Source of the DNA: a virus
DNA length: 40,892 nucleotides
IMG/VR virus record: IMGVR_UViG_3300036668_000311
Location: 1-40,892 of that record
Direction: 5' to 3' (one strand)
The notes below the pieces were generated by a model that did no database searches, was not told the origin of the DNA, and was given only the letters and a program-made list of their open reading frames with translations. Positions 33,085 to 40,258 of the stretch are shown here, one piece after another. The translations under genes and the position numbers were made by a program. Position 1 is the first letter of the stretch; each line of letters begins with the position of its first letter.

Positions 33085-33435
33085 ATGAAATACATAAATT
33101 TTAATGATGATAAACTTCCGATTGGTAAAAGAAAACAAGCCTACGTAAAATGGGCAACAAGTCAAGGGACAGATATTGTTTCAGCTAAAAGACAAGCCAA
33201 CAAAAAGTTTGGATTTGAAAAAAAATCAGGAATTTTTGCTATTGTAAAAGATGTGAGCGGTAGAAGAGAGCAAAGGTCGTTTACTGGAAGTCAGGAAATA
33301 TTTGCAGGCTATGATTTGCGTAAATATGAAAAGTCAAATTGGGCTGAAATTTGGGATGATGAGGAAATAACAAAAGTAAAAAAAGAGGCAAAAGAAAAAG
33401 GATGGGATGTTATAGAAGTGTCTTTGTATTCTTAA
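33085..33435 (+). CDS. Protein of unknown function (116 aa) in a cassette-like unit
   Basis: 116 residues, basic and helical in the N-terminal half (GKRKQAYVKWATSQGTDI, then SAKRQANKKFGF), acidic and helical at the end. No domain recognised. The unit is bounded by GTTGTAAGC at 33054-33062 and the exact complement GCTTACAAC at 33438-33446, two bases after the stop. It stands alone on the plus strand between early genes and tRNA region. Confidence 0.65.
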   Translation: MKYINFNDDKLPIGKRKQAYVKWATSQGTDIVSAKRQANKKFGFEKKSGIFAIVKDVSGRREQRSFTGSQEIFAGYDLRKYEKSNWAEIWDDEEITKVKKEAKEKGWDVIEVSLYS

Positions 33436-33437
33436 TT

Positions 33438-33526
33438 GCTTACAACAAAAGGCTACTCGATATTCTCGACCTTTCAGGTTTCGAGGATATTATCTCGAAC
33501 AGAATATACAACACGGTGCGTTACGC
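33438..33526 (+). repeat. attC-like structured tail of the 116-aa gene unit
   Basis: GCTTACAAC is followed by an imperfect hairpin, CTCGATATTCTCGACC with GGTTTCGAGGATAT (about 12 pairs, TT bulge, two G:T pairs), and ends near GCGTTACGC (33519-33527). Layout and bulged arms resemble an attC site, although the last box is not the complement of the first. Confidence 0.4.
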
Positions 33527-33541
33527 CCCACTAAACTAAGC

Positions 33542-33598
33542 ATGAAGAATAAAACAATGCACGGGATTTCACAGAGGGGCATTGATGTCCCTCTGTGA
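33542..33598 (+). promoter_or_regulatory. Duplicated gene start ending in a perfect hairpin
   Basis: Around 33534-33564 the sequence AACTAAGCATGAAGAATAA repeats the start region of the gene at 33640. Here the frame is only 18 codons (starts MKNKTMHG) and ends inside a perfect 10-bp hairpin, TCACAGAGGG (33569-33578) with CCCTCTGTGA (33589-33598). It may be a leader peptide with an attenuator hairpin, or a truncated duplicate. Confidence 0.45.
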
Positions 33599-33639
33599 CC
33601 AGACCACTACCCCAAATGGAACGTTGAAGCCAACTAAGC

Positions 33640-33801
33640 ATGAAGAATAACTCAACGCACGGGGGGCGACGAAAAGGCTCAGGACAGCCGAAAAAAGCCC
33701 CCACCAAGACGATTGCAGTCCGGGTGCAAGAGAAGCACTACGACGAAATTAAGGAGAAATTGAAAGCCTTGATTAAAAAAGTAGAGGACCAAGACGAATA
33801 A
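33640..33801 (+). CDS. Small basic DNA-binding protein (53 aa), RHH-like
   Basis: 53 residues starting MKNNSTHGGRRKGSGQPKKA and then TKTIAVRVQEKHYDEIKEKL, a strand followed by two helices as in ribbon-helix-helix or phage GGRRKGSG-type proteins. No stop in frame until 33801. Proteins of this pattern are frequent near phage packaging genes in Bacteroidota. Likely a local transcription regulator. Confidence 0.7.
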   Translation: MKNNSTHGGRRKGSGQPKKAPTKTIAVRVQEKHYDEIKEKLKALIKKVEDQDE

Positions 33802-33814
33802 TATTTTTACATTT

Positions 33815-33846
33815 AATATCGCATTATTGCAGGTTATTGCGATATT
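33815..33846. promoter_or_regulatory. Inverted-repeat operator-like site before the tRNA region
   Basis: AATATCGCATT (33815-33825) and ATTGCGATATT (33836-33846) are inverted at 10 of 11 positions. GCGTAATATTG follows at 33849. The ATATTACG-type core recalls the 25-bp elements at 3901 and 35944, suggesting the same regulator. Confidence 0.45.
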
Positions 33847-33889
33847 ATGCGTAATATTGTAAGCGAGACAGCAACGTTGCTGTTTGGTA

Positions 33890-33952
33890 TTCGGGGTAGC
33901 TCAGTTGGTGAGAGCCTGTTGTTTGTCGCTGGTTCGAGTCCAGCACCCGAAG
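33890..33952 (+). tRNA. tRNA-like gene lacking an anticodon arm (degenerate or unusual)
   Basis: Acceptor arms TTCGGGG and ACCCGAA pair at six of seven positions. A D arm (GCTC-AGTTGGTGA-GAGC) and a canonical T arm (GCTGG-TTCGAGT-CCAGC) are complete. Only 12 bases lie between the D and T arms, where about 23 are needed for anticodon arm and variable loop. So the anticodon arm is deleted and no anticodon can be assigned. Confidence 0.6.
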
Positions 33953-33993
33953 CGACGATAGTCAAAAAGGATTTGTCCACCACACGGACTGCG

Positions 33994-34076
33994 TAAATTA
34001 GGCGATTGGGGTATCAGTCGCCGAATTTATTTCAATTGCGAAAAGGTTTATATCGGTTCGACTCCGATAATCGCAA
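33994..34076 (+). ncRNA. Hairpin plus T-arm-like minimal tRNA-like element
   Basis: The left hairpin pairs TAAATTAGGCGA with TCGCCGAATTTA (one mismatch). The right part has TTGCGA (34036-34041) pairing with TCGCAA (34071-34076) around a T-arm-like stem TATCGG-TTCGACT-CCGATA. The T loop is canonical. No D or anticodon arm can be drawn with confidence, so this may be a degraded tRNA or a tRNA mimic. Confidence 0.45.
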
Positions 34077-34091
34077 CACTTTTGTTAGATG

Positions 34092-34240
34092 CGACAAGCT
34101 AAGGTAGCTTTATTTCAAGCTAAAGTTAAATTGTCCTGCTAAGTGGGTCGCTGAAATATACACCACTAAGGACTTTAGGAAGGTTGACCGCCAGAAGGTC
34201 ATTACAGTCAATATTTTTCTCGAAAAGAAGATTAGCTGAC
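34092..34240 (+). ncRNA. Structured non-coding stretch between tRNA elements
   Basis: No gene fits here. Several short stems can be drawn: AAGCTA/TAGCTT, GCGAC (34092) with GTCGC (34148), GTCCT...AGGAC enclosing AGTGG/CCACT, and TGACC/GGTCA. It could hold further degenerate tRNAs or a structured RNA. By-eye pairing only. Confidence 0.3.
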
Positions 34241-34244
34241 AATA

Positions 34245-34274
34245 TAAATCACGGCAATTGCGGGCCGTGATTTA
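34245..34274 (+). terminator. 11-bp hairpin before tRNA-fMet
   Basis: TAAATCACGGC (34245-34255) and GCCGTGATTTA (34264-34274) pair perfectly around an eight-base loop, ending five bases before the tRNA. No T run follows, so it may be a processing signal as easily as a terminator. Confidence 0.5.
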
Positions 34275-34278
34275 ATAT

Positions 34279-34351
<73 letters not shown>

Positions 34352-34356
34352 CTCTG

Positions 34357-34476
34357 TTTTGGTTGAATAAATTAATTTAATTACCCCGATTATGTCGGGG
34401 TATATTTTCAACCAAAAAAAAGATTCATAGTTTATTATTTAGGGTAGAGAATATCCCTGCTTTTGGCGGGGTATAT
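34357..34476 (+). terminator. Two terminator-like hairpins after tRNA-fMet
   Basis: The first has outer arms TTTTGGTTGAA (34357) and TTCAACCAAAA (34407-34417) and an inner stem TACCCCGA/TCGGGGTA. The second at 34451-34476 pairs ATATCCCTGC with GCGGGGTATAT with one bulge. Both are followed by TATATTTT, and the block CGGGGTATATTTT is duplicated, so the second may be a copy of the first. Confidence 0.6.
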
Positions 34477-34552
34477 TTTAACCTTCACAAAGACATTCCG
34501 TGTTTTATCATTTGATTCTGAAAAAGCTGAGTAGTTAACGGATTATTTCAAC

Positions 34553-34637
34553 AACGGTACTGCAATTACCGTTAAAACGATGGCAAAACCATCGAACCGT
34601 TTTCTAGAGAATGCAGTCTCTAGAAAACGGTTTTTTT
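34553..34637 (+). ncRNA. Three-hairpin structured RNA with complementary loops and intrinsic terminator
   Basis: Hairpin 1 is AACGGTA/TACCGTT with loop CTGCAAT (34553-34573). Hairpin 2 is CGATGG/CCATCG with loop CAAAA (34578-34594). Hairpin 3 is a perfect 16-bp stem (34595-34610 with 34617-34632), loop ATGCAG, followed by five more T. Loop 1 CTGCA is complementary to TGCAG in loop 3, so a kissing interaction is possible. It looks like a small RNA or a leader ending in its own terminator, just before the 56-aa gene. Confidence 0.6.
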
Positions 34638-34645
34638 AATTTAAT

Positions 34646-34816
34646 ATGAGATACTTAATAACAACAAAAGAAGCTTACTCACCATTTTCGACTAAATGGT
34701 TTGATGCAGAAAATCACTTTAATGCTGATTTAGATATGATAGTTTACGATTTAGTAGAAAATAAATATACTACTGATGGTGAAAAATGGCATGAAATAGA
34801 GATTGACCGCCTTTAA
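34646..34816 (+). CDS. Small protein of unknown function (56 aa)
   Basis: ATG at 34646, nine bases after the T run of the three-hairpin RNA, runs to TAA at 34814. The protein is acidic with MRYLITTKEAYSPFSTKWF and DLDMIVYDLVENKYTTDG, a plausible globular alpha/beta protein. No family recognised. The upstream terminator could control its expression. Confidence 0.6.
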   Translation: MRYLITTKEAYSPFSTKWFDAENHFNADLDMIVYDLVENKYTTDGEKWHEIEIDRL

Positions 34817-34901
34817 TAGGTGCTAACAATTGTACATGTGCTGCGAGGTACGAAGCGGAGTTATTGCATCAAGTTTATTATCCCAAAAAACCACCTTTCT
34901 C

Positions 34902-35000
34902 ATGAAAATAACGTTAATTATTATCTTCTTCATCTTAATGGCAATCTTGATATTAGACCCATTTGATAAGGGCGGCAACGATATGGATGGTTGGGAGTAG
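34902..35000 (+). CDS. Tiny membrane protein (32 aa)
   Basis: One hydrophobic helix (TLIIIFFILMAILILDPF) followed by an acidic soluble end (NDMDGWE). No partner recognised. It precedes a 39-aa frame by 25 bases. Probable micro-membrane protein, one of several in this genome. Confidence 0.5.
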   Translation: MKITLIIIFFILMAILILDPFDKGGNDMDGWE

Positions 35001-35025
35001 GAATTAAAAACTAAATAAGAACCAA

Positions 35026-35145
35026 ATGGAATTGACAATTACAGATAAGCAGAGCCAAATCACATTTTGTTCCCTAAAAAATGAAGACTTGATTTCTTTG
35101 AGAAAGCATTTGGACGACGTTATTGATTTGATACCAAAGAAATAA
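35026..35145 (+). CDS. Small protein of unknown function (39 aa)
   Basis: ATG at 35026 to TAA at 35145. It starts MELTITDKQSQITF and continues with a helix LRKHLDDVIDLIP. Its 3' end carries the -33 element of the downstream promoter. No family recognised. Confidence 0.5.
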   Translation: MELTITDKQSQITFCSLKNEDLISLRKHLDDVIDLIPKK

Positions 35146-35157
35146 GAATTATCTTTG
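35127..35157 (+). promoter_or_regulatory. Strong Bacteroidota-type promoter for the structured leader
   Basis: TTTG (35127-35130), 19 bases, TATCTTTG (35150-35157) match the phylum consensus. The start site would fall near 35162-35165, exactly where the 17-bp closing stem of the 141-nt RNA begins. Confidence 0.78.
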
Positions 35158-35161
35158 TAAC

Positions 35162-35302
35162 GCTCAAATACTTTTAAGGGTCCTGAACCCAAACATCTCT
35201 GATAAGGCATTTCTATGCCATATCACTTCTATAATTAGAAGCGATGTCGACTTTTCGCTAAAGGGTAAATCCCTTTAACCTTTCTCTTGAAAGTGTTTGA
35301 GC
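35162..35302 (+). ncRNA. Multi-helix structured RNA or riboswitch-like leader (141 nt)
   Basis: Bases 35162-35178 pair with 35286-35302 over 17 positions (two G:U). Inside lie GGT/ACC (35179), GGCAT/ATGCC (35206-35219), ATCaCTTCTA/TAGAAGcGAT (35222-35245) and TAAAGGG/CCCTTTA (35259-35277). AAGCGATG (35239-35246) in the third arm is also complementary to CATCGCTT further down (about 35315-35322), so an alternative fold could switch expression of the Rha-type gene. Could equally be an independent ncRNA. No known class was recognised. Confidence 0.62.
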
Positions 35303-35360
35303 AGCGTTTATCGGCATCGCTTTTCTATGCCCTTCCCACTTTCATAATACTCAAATACAA

Positions 35361-35939
35361 ATGAAAGACTTAATTCAAAATTCTGAAAAAATGATGTCAA
35401 GTAAGCGTATAGCCGAAAAGACTGGTAAGCTACACAAGAACGTATTGCGGGATATTCGTAGTATGGTTGACGAATTAGATGGTTCAAATCTGAGCCATCT
35501 TGATTATCAAGAAGTAAAAGACGTTAGAAGTTATACAGCCGAAGTCTTACTAAACGAACGCTTATCGCTTTGTCTTGCGTCAGGTTACTCTATCAAACTG
35601 CGGATGATGATAATCGACGACTGGGCAAGCATGAAGACACAAGCCCAACTTCCCCAAGACCCCATCATATTAATGCGGTTGCAACAAATCGAGTTCGATA
35701 GCCGACTAAAACAAGTTGAAGCAAGAATAACGACAAGGCCAGAATACTTCACAATAGCCGGGTATGGTTCGCTGAAAGGAATTCAAGTGGGATTGAAACG
35801 AGCCGCTGAACTCGGTCGCAAAGCATCAAATATTTGCAAGGCGAACGGTTACGAAATGGACACAATCCCCGACCCCCGATTCGGACGGGTGAAACTCTAC
35901 CCTATTAAGGTTTTAGATTTGCTTTTTTTTAAAACTTAA
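35361..35939 (+). CDS. Rha-type phage regulatory protein (192 aa)
   Basis: Residues 10-90 fit the Rha/pRha family: MSSKRIAEKTGKLHKNVLRDI (helical DNA-binding start), then DYQEVKDVRSYTAEVLLN and LASGYSIKLRMMIIDDWASM. The C-terminal half has PEYFTIAGYGSLKGIQ and GRKASNICKANGYEMDTIPDP, similar to the end of phage antirepressors. Such proteins alter phage gene expression after infection. Long structured leader upstream; the 25-bp late element follows. Confidence 0.8.
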   Translation: MKDLIQNSEKMMSSKRIAEKTGKLHKNVLRDIRSMVDELDGSNLSHLDYQEVKDVRSYTAEVLLNERLSLCLASGYSIKLRMMIIDDWASMKTQAQLPQDPIILMRLQQIEFDSRLKQVEARITTRPEYFTIAGYGSLKGIQVGLKRAAELGRKASNICKANGYEMDTIPDPRFGRVKLYPIKVLDLLFFKT

Positions 35940-35943
35940 AATC

Positions 35944-35968
35944 GCTATATTACGTTATATTACAATGT
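35944..35968 (+). promoter_or_regulatory. 25-bp element, second copy, upstream of terminase
   Basis: GCTATATTAC-GTTATATTAC then AATGT matches the element at 3901-3925 at 20 of 25 positions, including both ATATTA cores at the same ten-base spacing. It stands about 150 bp before the terminase genes. A common late regulator is likely. Confidence 0.55.
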
Positions 35969-36086
35969 AAAACATGTGGGGAAAGTCAGAATCTTCGTGA
36001 GGGAATAAGTTAAACGGAGAACGAAGTAAACCCGAAGCAAAGAAGTAAAAGCCACGAACAAAGAACGATTACAGTAGCCTTAGACC

Positions 36087-36117
36087 TTGTCCAATTTTAA
36101 CGGTATTAATTCTTTTG
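36087..36117 (+). promoter_or_regulatory. Candidate promoter of the terminase operon
   Basis: TTG (36087-36089), 20 bases, TTCTTTTG (36110-36117) differ from the consensus -10 by one base. The start site would be very close to the terminase ATG at 36124, giving a very short or leaderless mRNA. Confidence 0.5.
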
Positions 36118-36123
36118 AATAAT

Positions 36124-36474
36124 ATGAAAAAAGACCCAGAAATACATGAAGAAGCGATTGTAAGATGTATAGAAGCGAATAATTTATTTACTTTAGAAAT
36201 GATATTTTCGTTCTACAAAGGCATCGGGAAAACAACGTTTTATGAACTTGACTTGAACAAGTCGGACAGGGTATTAAAAGCCTTAGAAGATAATAAAATA
36301 ATAACCAAGCAAAATCTTTTGTCACGATGGCAAAAAGGTGATAATGCTACGTTACAAATAGCCCTCTTTAAGATAATAGCTACCCCTGATGAACATAGCC
36401 GATTAACGGCAAACAAGACTGAACATTCAGGGTCGGTAGAGATTAAGCCGATAACCGGAATGGTAATAAAATGA
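36124..36474 (+). CDS. terS: Terminase small subunit (TerS)
   Basis: 116 residues from ATG 36124; a TTG at 36115 is in frame but lies in the promoter. The N-terminal half is an HTH (EAIVRCIEANNLFTLEMIFSFY, then GIGKTTFYELDL), and the middle has LLSRWQKGDNATLQIALFKI, common in Bacteroidota phage small terminases. It recognises the packaging site. Its end overlaps the large subunit by four bases, the usual arrangement. Confidence 0.82.
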   Translation: MKKDPEIHEEAIVRCIEANNLFTLEMIFSFYKGIGKTTFYELDLNKSDRVLKALEDNKIITKQNLLSRWQKGDNATLQIALFKIIATPDEHSRLTANKTEHSGSVEIKPITGMVIK

Positions 36475-37799
36475 TAGTTGAATTTGATAGCCACAAAAAC
36501 GAAAAGCAAAAACTTGCCGCAAAATATTGGCTCGATGACGAAACAATGGAAATTGCCTACGGAGGCAGTAAAGGTTCTGGTAAGTCGTATCTTGGGTGTT
36601 CGCTTATATTCGGGGATGCTCTCATTTACCCAGAAACGATGTACTTTATTGCCCGTAAAAAACTAAACGATTTAAGAAAATTCACCATTCCATCAATTCA
36701 CGAAGTTTTAAAAAACTTGGGGATAGGGGCAAAGTATTACAACTATCAAGGTCAGGATAATTATTTTGAACTTTACAACGGCTCTAAGGTTTTTCTTCTC
36801 GATGCTAAACATATGCCATCAGACCCGCTTTATGCACGTTTTGGCTCTATGCAAATGACTCGTGGATGGATAGAAGAAGCGGGAGAATTTGAGTTGTCAG
36901 CAAAGAATAATCTCTTAGCTTCGGTTGGTCGATGGAAGAATGATGTATTTAATTTGAAAGGAAAGGTTCTTCAAACTTGCAATCCGATGAAGAACTATCT
37001 TTACAATCAATTTTACTTACCAAACAAAAAAGACGAATTACCCATTTTTAGGAAGTTTGTTCAAGCCCTTCCAGAGGATAATAAAAAATTGCCGCAGGGA
37101 TATATTGACAACCTCAAATTGATACTAAGCGAAAGCGAGAAACAACGTTTGCTTTTTGGAAATTGGGAATACGACGATGACCCAGCAATATTAATTCCAT
37201 ACGAAAATATATTAAACACTTTCACAAACGCTTTTGTCGATTCAGGCACAAAGTATATTGTTGCCGACATCGCCCGATTTGGTGGAGATAAGACGGTTAT
37301 TGGCGTTTGGTCTGGACTTCGATTATTTAAGATTGTGACCATTGACAAAAGTGGGTTAGATGAAGTCAAAGAAGAGTTAGAAAGATTGCGGACACAATAC
37401 CAAATCCCATTATCAAATATAATCGTAGATGAAGATGGCGTAGGTGGCGGGGTCGTAGACTTCATGAAATGTAAAGGGTTTGTGAACGGGTCTAGGGCAT
37501 TGAAAATTGGCACAGTAGAGCAAAATTACCGTAACTTAAAAACTCAATGCTATTATGGAATAAGCGATTTGATTAATAATAACTTGATTTATTTCGGCAT
37601 TGACGGCGTAGCCAAAGAAAAACTAATAGAAGAACTTCAATACGTCAAGCAAAAGAATATGGACAAGGACGGGAAACTTGAAATAATGAGCAAAGAGGAC
37701 GTAAAAGAGCAGTTAGGGCGTTCCCCCGATTACTCCGATATGGTCATGATGCGTTACTGGTTCGAGATAAAACCCAGCTTATCGTGGGAAGTTGCATAA
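36471..37799 (+). CDS. terL: Terminase large subunit (TerL)
   Basis: 442 residues. The packaging ATPase shows Walker A GGSKGSGKS (31-39), Walker B-type RGWIEEAGEF with catalytic Glu135/136, and motif III-like QTCNPMKN (168-175). The nuclease domain has VADIARFGGDKT with Asp266, and IVDEDGVGGG with Asp320/Asp322. It pumps and cuts the genome concatemer. It begins inside the end of TerS. Length is normal. Confidence 0.95.
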   Translation: MIVEFDSHKNEKQKLAAKYWLDDETMEIAYGGSKGSGKSYLGCSLIFGDALIYPETMYFIARKKLNDLRKFTIPSIHEVLKNLGIGAKYYNYQGQDNYFELYNGSKVFLLDAKHMPSDPLYARFGSMQMTRGWIEEAGEFELSAKNNLLASVGRWKNDVFNLKGKVLQTCNPMKNYLYNQFYLPNKKDELPIFRKFVQALPEDNKKLPQGYIDNLKLILSESEKQRLLFGNWEYDDDPAILIPYENILNTFTNAFVDSGTKYIVADIARFGGDKTVIGVWSGLRLFKIVTIDKSGLDEVKEELERLRTQYQIPLSNIIVDEDGVGGGVVDFMKCKGFVNGSRALKIGTVEQNYRNLKTQCYYGISDLINNNLIYFGIDGVAKEKLIEELQYVKQKNMDKDGKLEIMSKEDVKEQLGRSPDYSDMVMMRYWFEIKPSLSWEVA

Positions 37800-37823
37800 A
37801 CACTATTTTTTTTCGTACATTTG
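37792..37823 (+). promoter_or_regulatory. Bacteroidota-type promoter before the portal gene
   Basis: TTG (37792-37794), 21 bases, TACATTTG (37816-37823) fit the phylum consensus. It overlaps the end of TerL and would give a leader of about 40 bases to the portal ATG. Confidence 0.6.
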
Positions 37824-37866
37824 TCCTGCCAAGACCCGTTAATGCTGCGTTCTTAATTTGAACGCA

Positions 37867-39171
37867 ATGGAATCCAATTATAACAAAATTATTTACGATT
37901 ACGTAAAGAACGTAAGCCTTCAACATTCTGCACCCCTACACAAGTACGCAGATTTGTATCAAGTCAACTCCATTCTATTTGCCCTGATGAATTACAAGGC
38001 AGAGAAAGCGAGTCAGGCCAAACCCATGTTATACAAGGTAAAAGACCAAGAAGCCGCAAAAGACTTTCAGAAGTTTAATGGTTTTGCAAAAGATACCTAT
38101 GAAACTAAGCTACTCAAAAAAGCAAAAGAAAAGGGAGTCGAAGAGATTTACCTAGACGACATAACCGTTACATCCCCTTATTATCGAACAAAACGACTGC
38201 TTACTAAGCCGAACGAAATGCAATCGTTCGGAGAATTTATTTACAGCTTATCTGCTTTTTACGATATTTCGGGTTTTAACCTGATTAATACACAAAAGGT
38301 AGATGGTCAAGTCGCTGCGTTATATTCCTTACCAACTCACCAAATCACCATCGAAGGTGGGAGCCCACAGGACCCCGTTAAGGCATATCAATACGATGGG
38401 TTATTCACCCAAAAGTTTGACCCAAAAGACTGTCACGCTTTGCGTTCGTTTAGCACAAATTACAACAAGATGGGTTCGCACCTGTACGGAACGTCAAAAG
38501 TTCAAGTATGCTATGCCGACCTTCAAACCTACATCGCAGCATTAGAGCGAGAGCATTCAGCTTTTAAGACGGGAGATTCCGCACATTTGCTCTTCCCGAA
38601 AAACGCAGATGCCCAAATCGAAGCCAGTAACGATAACACGCTTTTGCAAAAGATGCGTGACGGAATCAGGTCAGCCCTATGGAAGAAAGACGAACATCGA
38701 GCCGCACTCGTTGCTCAGGAATTAGGACATATTAACTTAGCAAATCCGATTGGGGAAAGTATCACGCTAGAAGTCAAGAAGGATATTCGCGAAATATTAG
38801 CGGCGGTATTCATGTTACCGCCCGAAGTTGTTTTTAACGAATCGTCATCCAGCACATACAATAACGGTAAGGAGAACGGACGTAGAGCGTTACACCTTGG
38901 GGTGTTTCCTTTTCTTAACAAGCAAGAAGAAATATTATCGGAGGAGATCATTAGGCCACAAACCGGGCTAAAGTTCTGTTTCGATAAAACCATTTACGAC
39001 GAATTAGCCCTTGATAAGGTCGAAGAAATGGCGAAAATGAAAGACATCGACTTCCTGACCCGCAGAGAAAAACGGCAATGGTTTGACTATGGCGATGTAA
39101 GTGAGGGCGATTCGTTTGAAGATGCAATAGAGCCAGTAACCCCCTTAAATTTTGATTATGGAAACAGTTGA
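37867..39171 (+). CDS. Portal protein
   Basis: 434 residues from ATG 37867; a TTG nine bases upstream is possible. Features of HK97-type portals: KADLYQVNSILFALMNYKAEKAS near the start, DCHALRSFSTN, the long RDGIRSALWKKDEHRAALVAQEL helix, then VFMLPPEVVFNES and NGRRALHLGVFPFLNKQEEIL. It forms the dodecameric entry gate used by the terminase. It overlaps the MuF gene by 14 bases. Confidence 0.88.
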   Translation: MESNYNKIIYDYVKNVSLQHSAPLHKYADLYQVNSILFALMNYKAEKASQAKPMLYKVKDQEAAKDFQKFNGFAKDTYETKLLKKAKEKGVEEIYLDDITVTSPYYRTKRLLTKPNEMQSFGEFIYSLSAFYDISGFNLINTQKVDGQVAALYSLPTHQITIEGGSPQDPVKAYQYDGLFTQKFDPKDCHALRSFSTNYNKMGSHLYGTSKVQVCYADLQTYIAALEREHSAFKTGDSAHLLFPKNADAQIEASNDNTLLQKMRDGIRSALWKKDEHRAALVAQELGHINLANPIGESITLEVKKDIREILAAVFMLPPEVVFNESSSSTYNNGKENGRRALHLGVFPFLNKQEEILSEEIIRPQTGLKFCFDKTIYDELALDKVEEMAKMKDIDFLTRREKRQWFDYGDVSEGDSFEDAIEPVTPLNFDYGNS

Positions 39172-39949
39172 GGAGTTACGATTGCACTATGAGAAGATGA
39201 AAGAAAAGAGCGAAGCCCAAACTTACAGAATGGTTCGTGCTTACCTTTATAATACCTTAATTCGTTACAAGACAATTGCCGTTAACGAAGCCCCCGCAGC
39301 AGCCGAAAACAGACTAAACGAAATACAGCGGGAGGACTTTCAAAAGCTGTTTGAGGAGATTTATTTAAAAGTTGGACTGTTTTTTTATCAAGATCAAAAA
39401 AATAGGTTAGAGCAATACAAAGATAAAGATACGCCCAATGTCGATTTTTTTAGTTTGATTTGGCGGCAAATTGTGGTTAATGCTACTTCGACTCTGGAAA
39501 TTGCTTCATTAATTACGCGAGTAACTGAAAATACGAAAACAATGATTCGGGCGTTACTCGTTAAGGCAGCAGCCGAACGGATGGCTCCCCGCGACATTGC
39601 GAAATTATTCAATGCGGAGAAGGTTATCTTCACAAAGTCCAGAGCGTTAACCATTGCACGAACAGAAGTCGGCAGAGCGGCGAGTATTGGCATAGAACAA
39701 GCCGCTAAGGACAGTCAATTAGAATTATTAACCGTTTGGCATCATTCCGCAATTGGCAATTACAGAGAGAACCACAGACCGTTAAATGGGAAGTATGTAA
39801 AGAAAGGTGAAGTGTTCAAGGTTGGCGATGTGACAATGAAATACCCGCACGACCCTAACGGCGGTGCGAGCGAAGTGATAAACTGCCGTTGCACTCATAG
39901 CTACGTTACGCGAAGGTCAGCCGAGGCGTTAGGAATCGAGCGAAGTTAA
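39158..39949 (+). CDS. MuF-like head morphogenesis protein
   Basis: 263 residues from ATG 39158, inside the portal gene end. The N-terminal two thirds are helical; the MuF domain is at the end: ARTEVGRAASIGIEQAAK, HHSAIGNYRENHRPLNGKYV, EVFKVGDVTMKYPHDP, and INCRCTHSY. MuF proteins bind the portal and join head assembly. The normal next genes, protease and capsid, are at the other end of the window. Confidence 0.88.
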   Translation: METVEELRLHYEKMKEKSEAQTYRMVRAYLYNTLIRYKTIAVNEAPAAAENRLNEIQREDFQKLFEEIYLKVGLFFYQDQKNRLEQYKDKDTPNVDFFSLIWRQIVVNATSTLEIASLITRVTENTKTMIRALLVKAAAERMAPRDIAKLFNAEKVIFTKSRALTIARTEVGRAASIGIEQAAKDSQLELLTVWHHSAIGNYRENHRPLNGKYVKKGEVFKVGDVTMKYPHDPNGGASEVINCRCTHSYVTRRSAEALGIERS

Positions 39950-39960
39950 TCGTTTGTTAT

Positions 39961-40248
39961 TCAAATAAAATCTGATTTTGACATACTTACCGAATGCCCA
40001 TTTTCATTCTTTACACTAAGCCTCAGGTTGTTTCCTCTCCAACTTCTGACAATATACCTTTCCCCAACTATAAAAGTTTTCGCTGTTGGGGCATGCCCGT
40101 TATATGGTCTATACTCAACCAAATCACCTTTTTTTACAAACCGCTCTTCCCTACTAGCTATAAGGTTTCGTTCTTTATAAATATTCTGATGATACCTTTC
40201 AACAATATCTAAGGCAGCTAAGTATTGGTCTTTTGTAATCTCTATCAT
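39961..40248 (-). CDS. Protein of unknown function (95 aa)
   Basis: 95 residues. Helical start (EITKDQYLAALDIVERYHQN), then a strand-rich end with KKGDLVEYRPYNGHAPTAKTF and YIVRSWRGNNLRLSV, like a small SH3- or KOW-type domain. It follows the 89-aa gene by 11 bases on the minus strand. No family recognised. Accessory gene next to the right-hand repeat. Confidence 0.62.
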   Translation of the reverse strand: MIEITKDQYLAALDIVERYHQNIYKERNLIASREERFVKKGDLVEYRPYNGHAPTAKTFIVGERYIVRSWRGNNLRLSVKNENGHSVSMSKSDFI

Positions 40249-40258
40249 AGGTTCTTTG

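Noticed and set aside
35162-35302. Retron ncRNA
   Set aside because: The long closing stem recalls retron a1/a2 pairing, but no reverse transcriptase or msd-like long hairpin is present.
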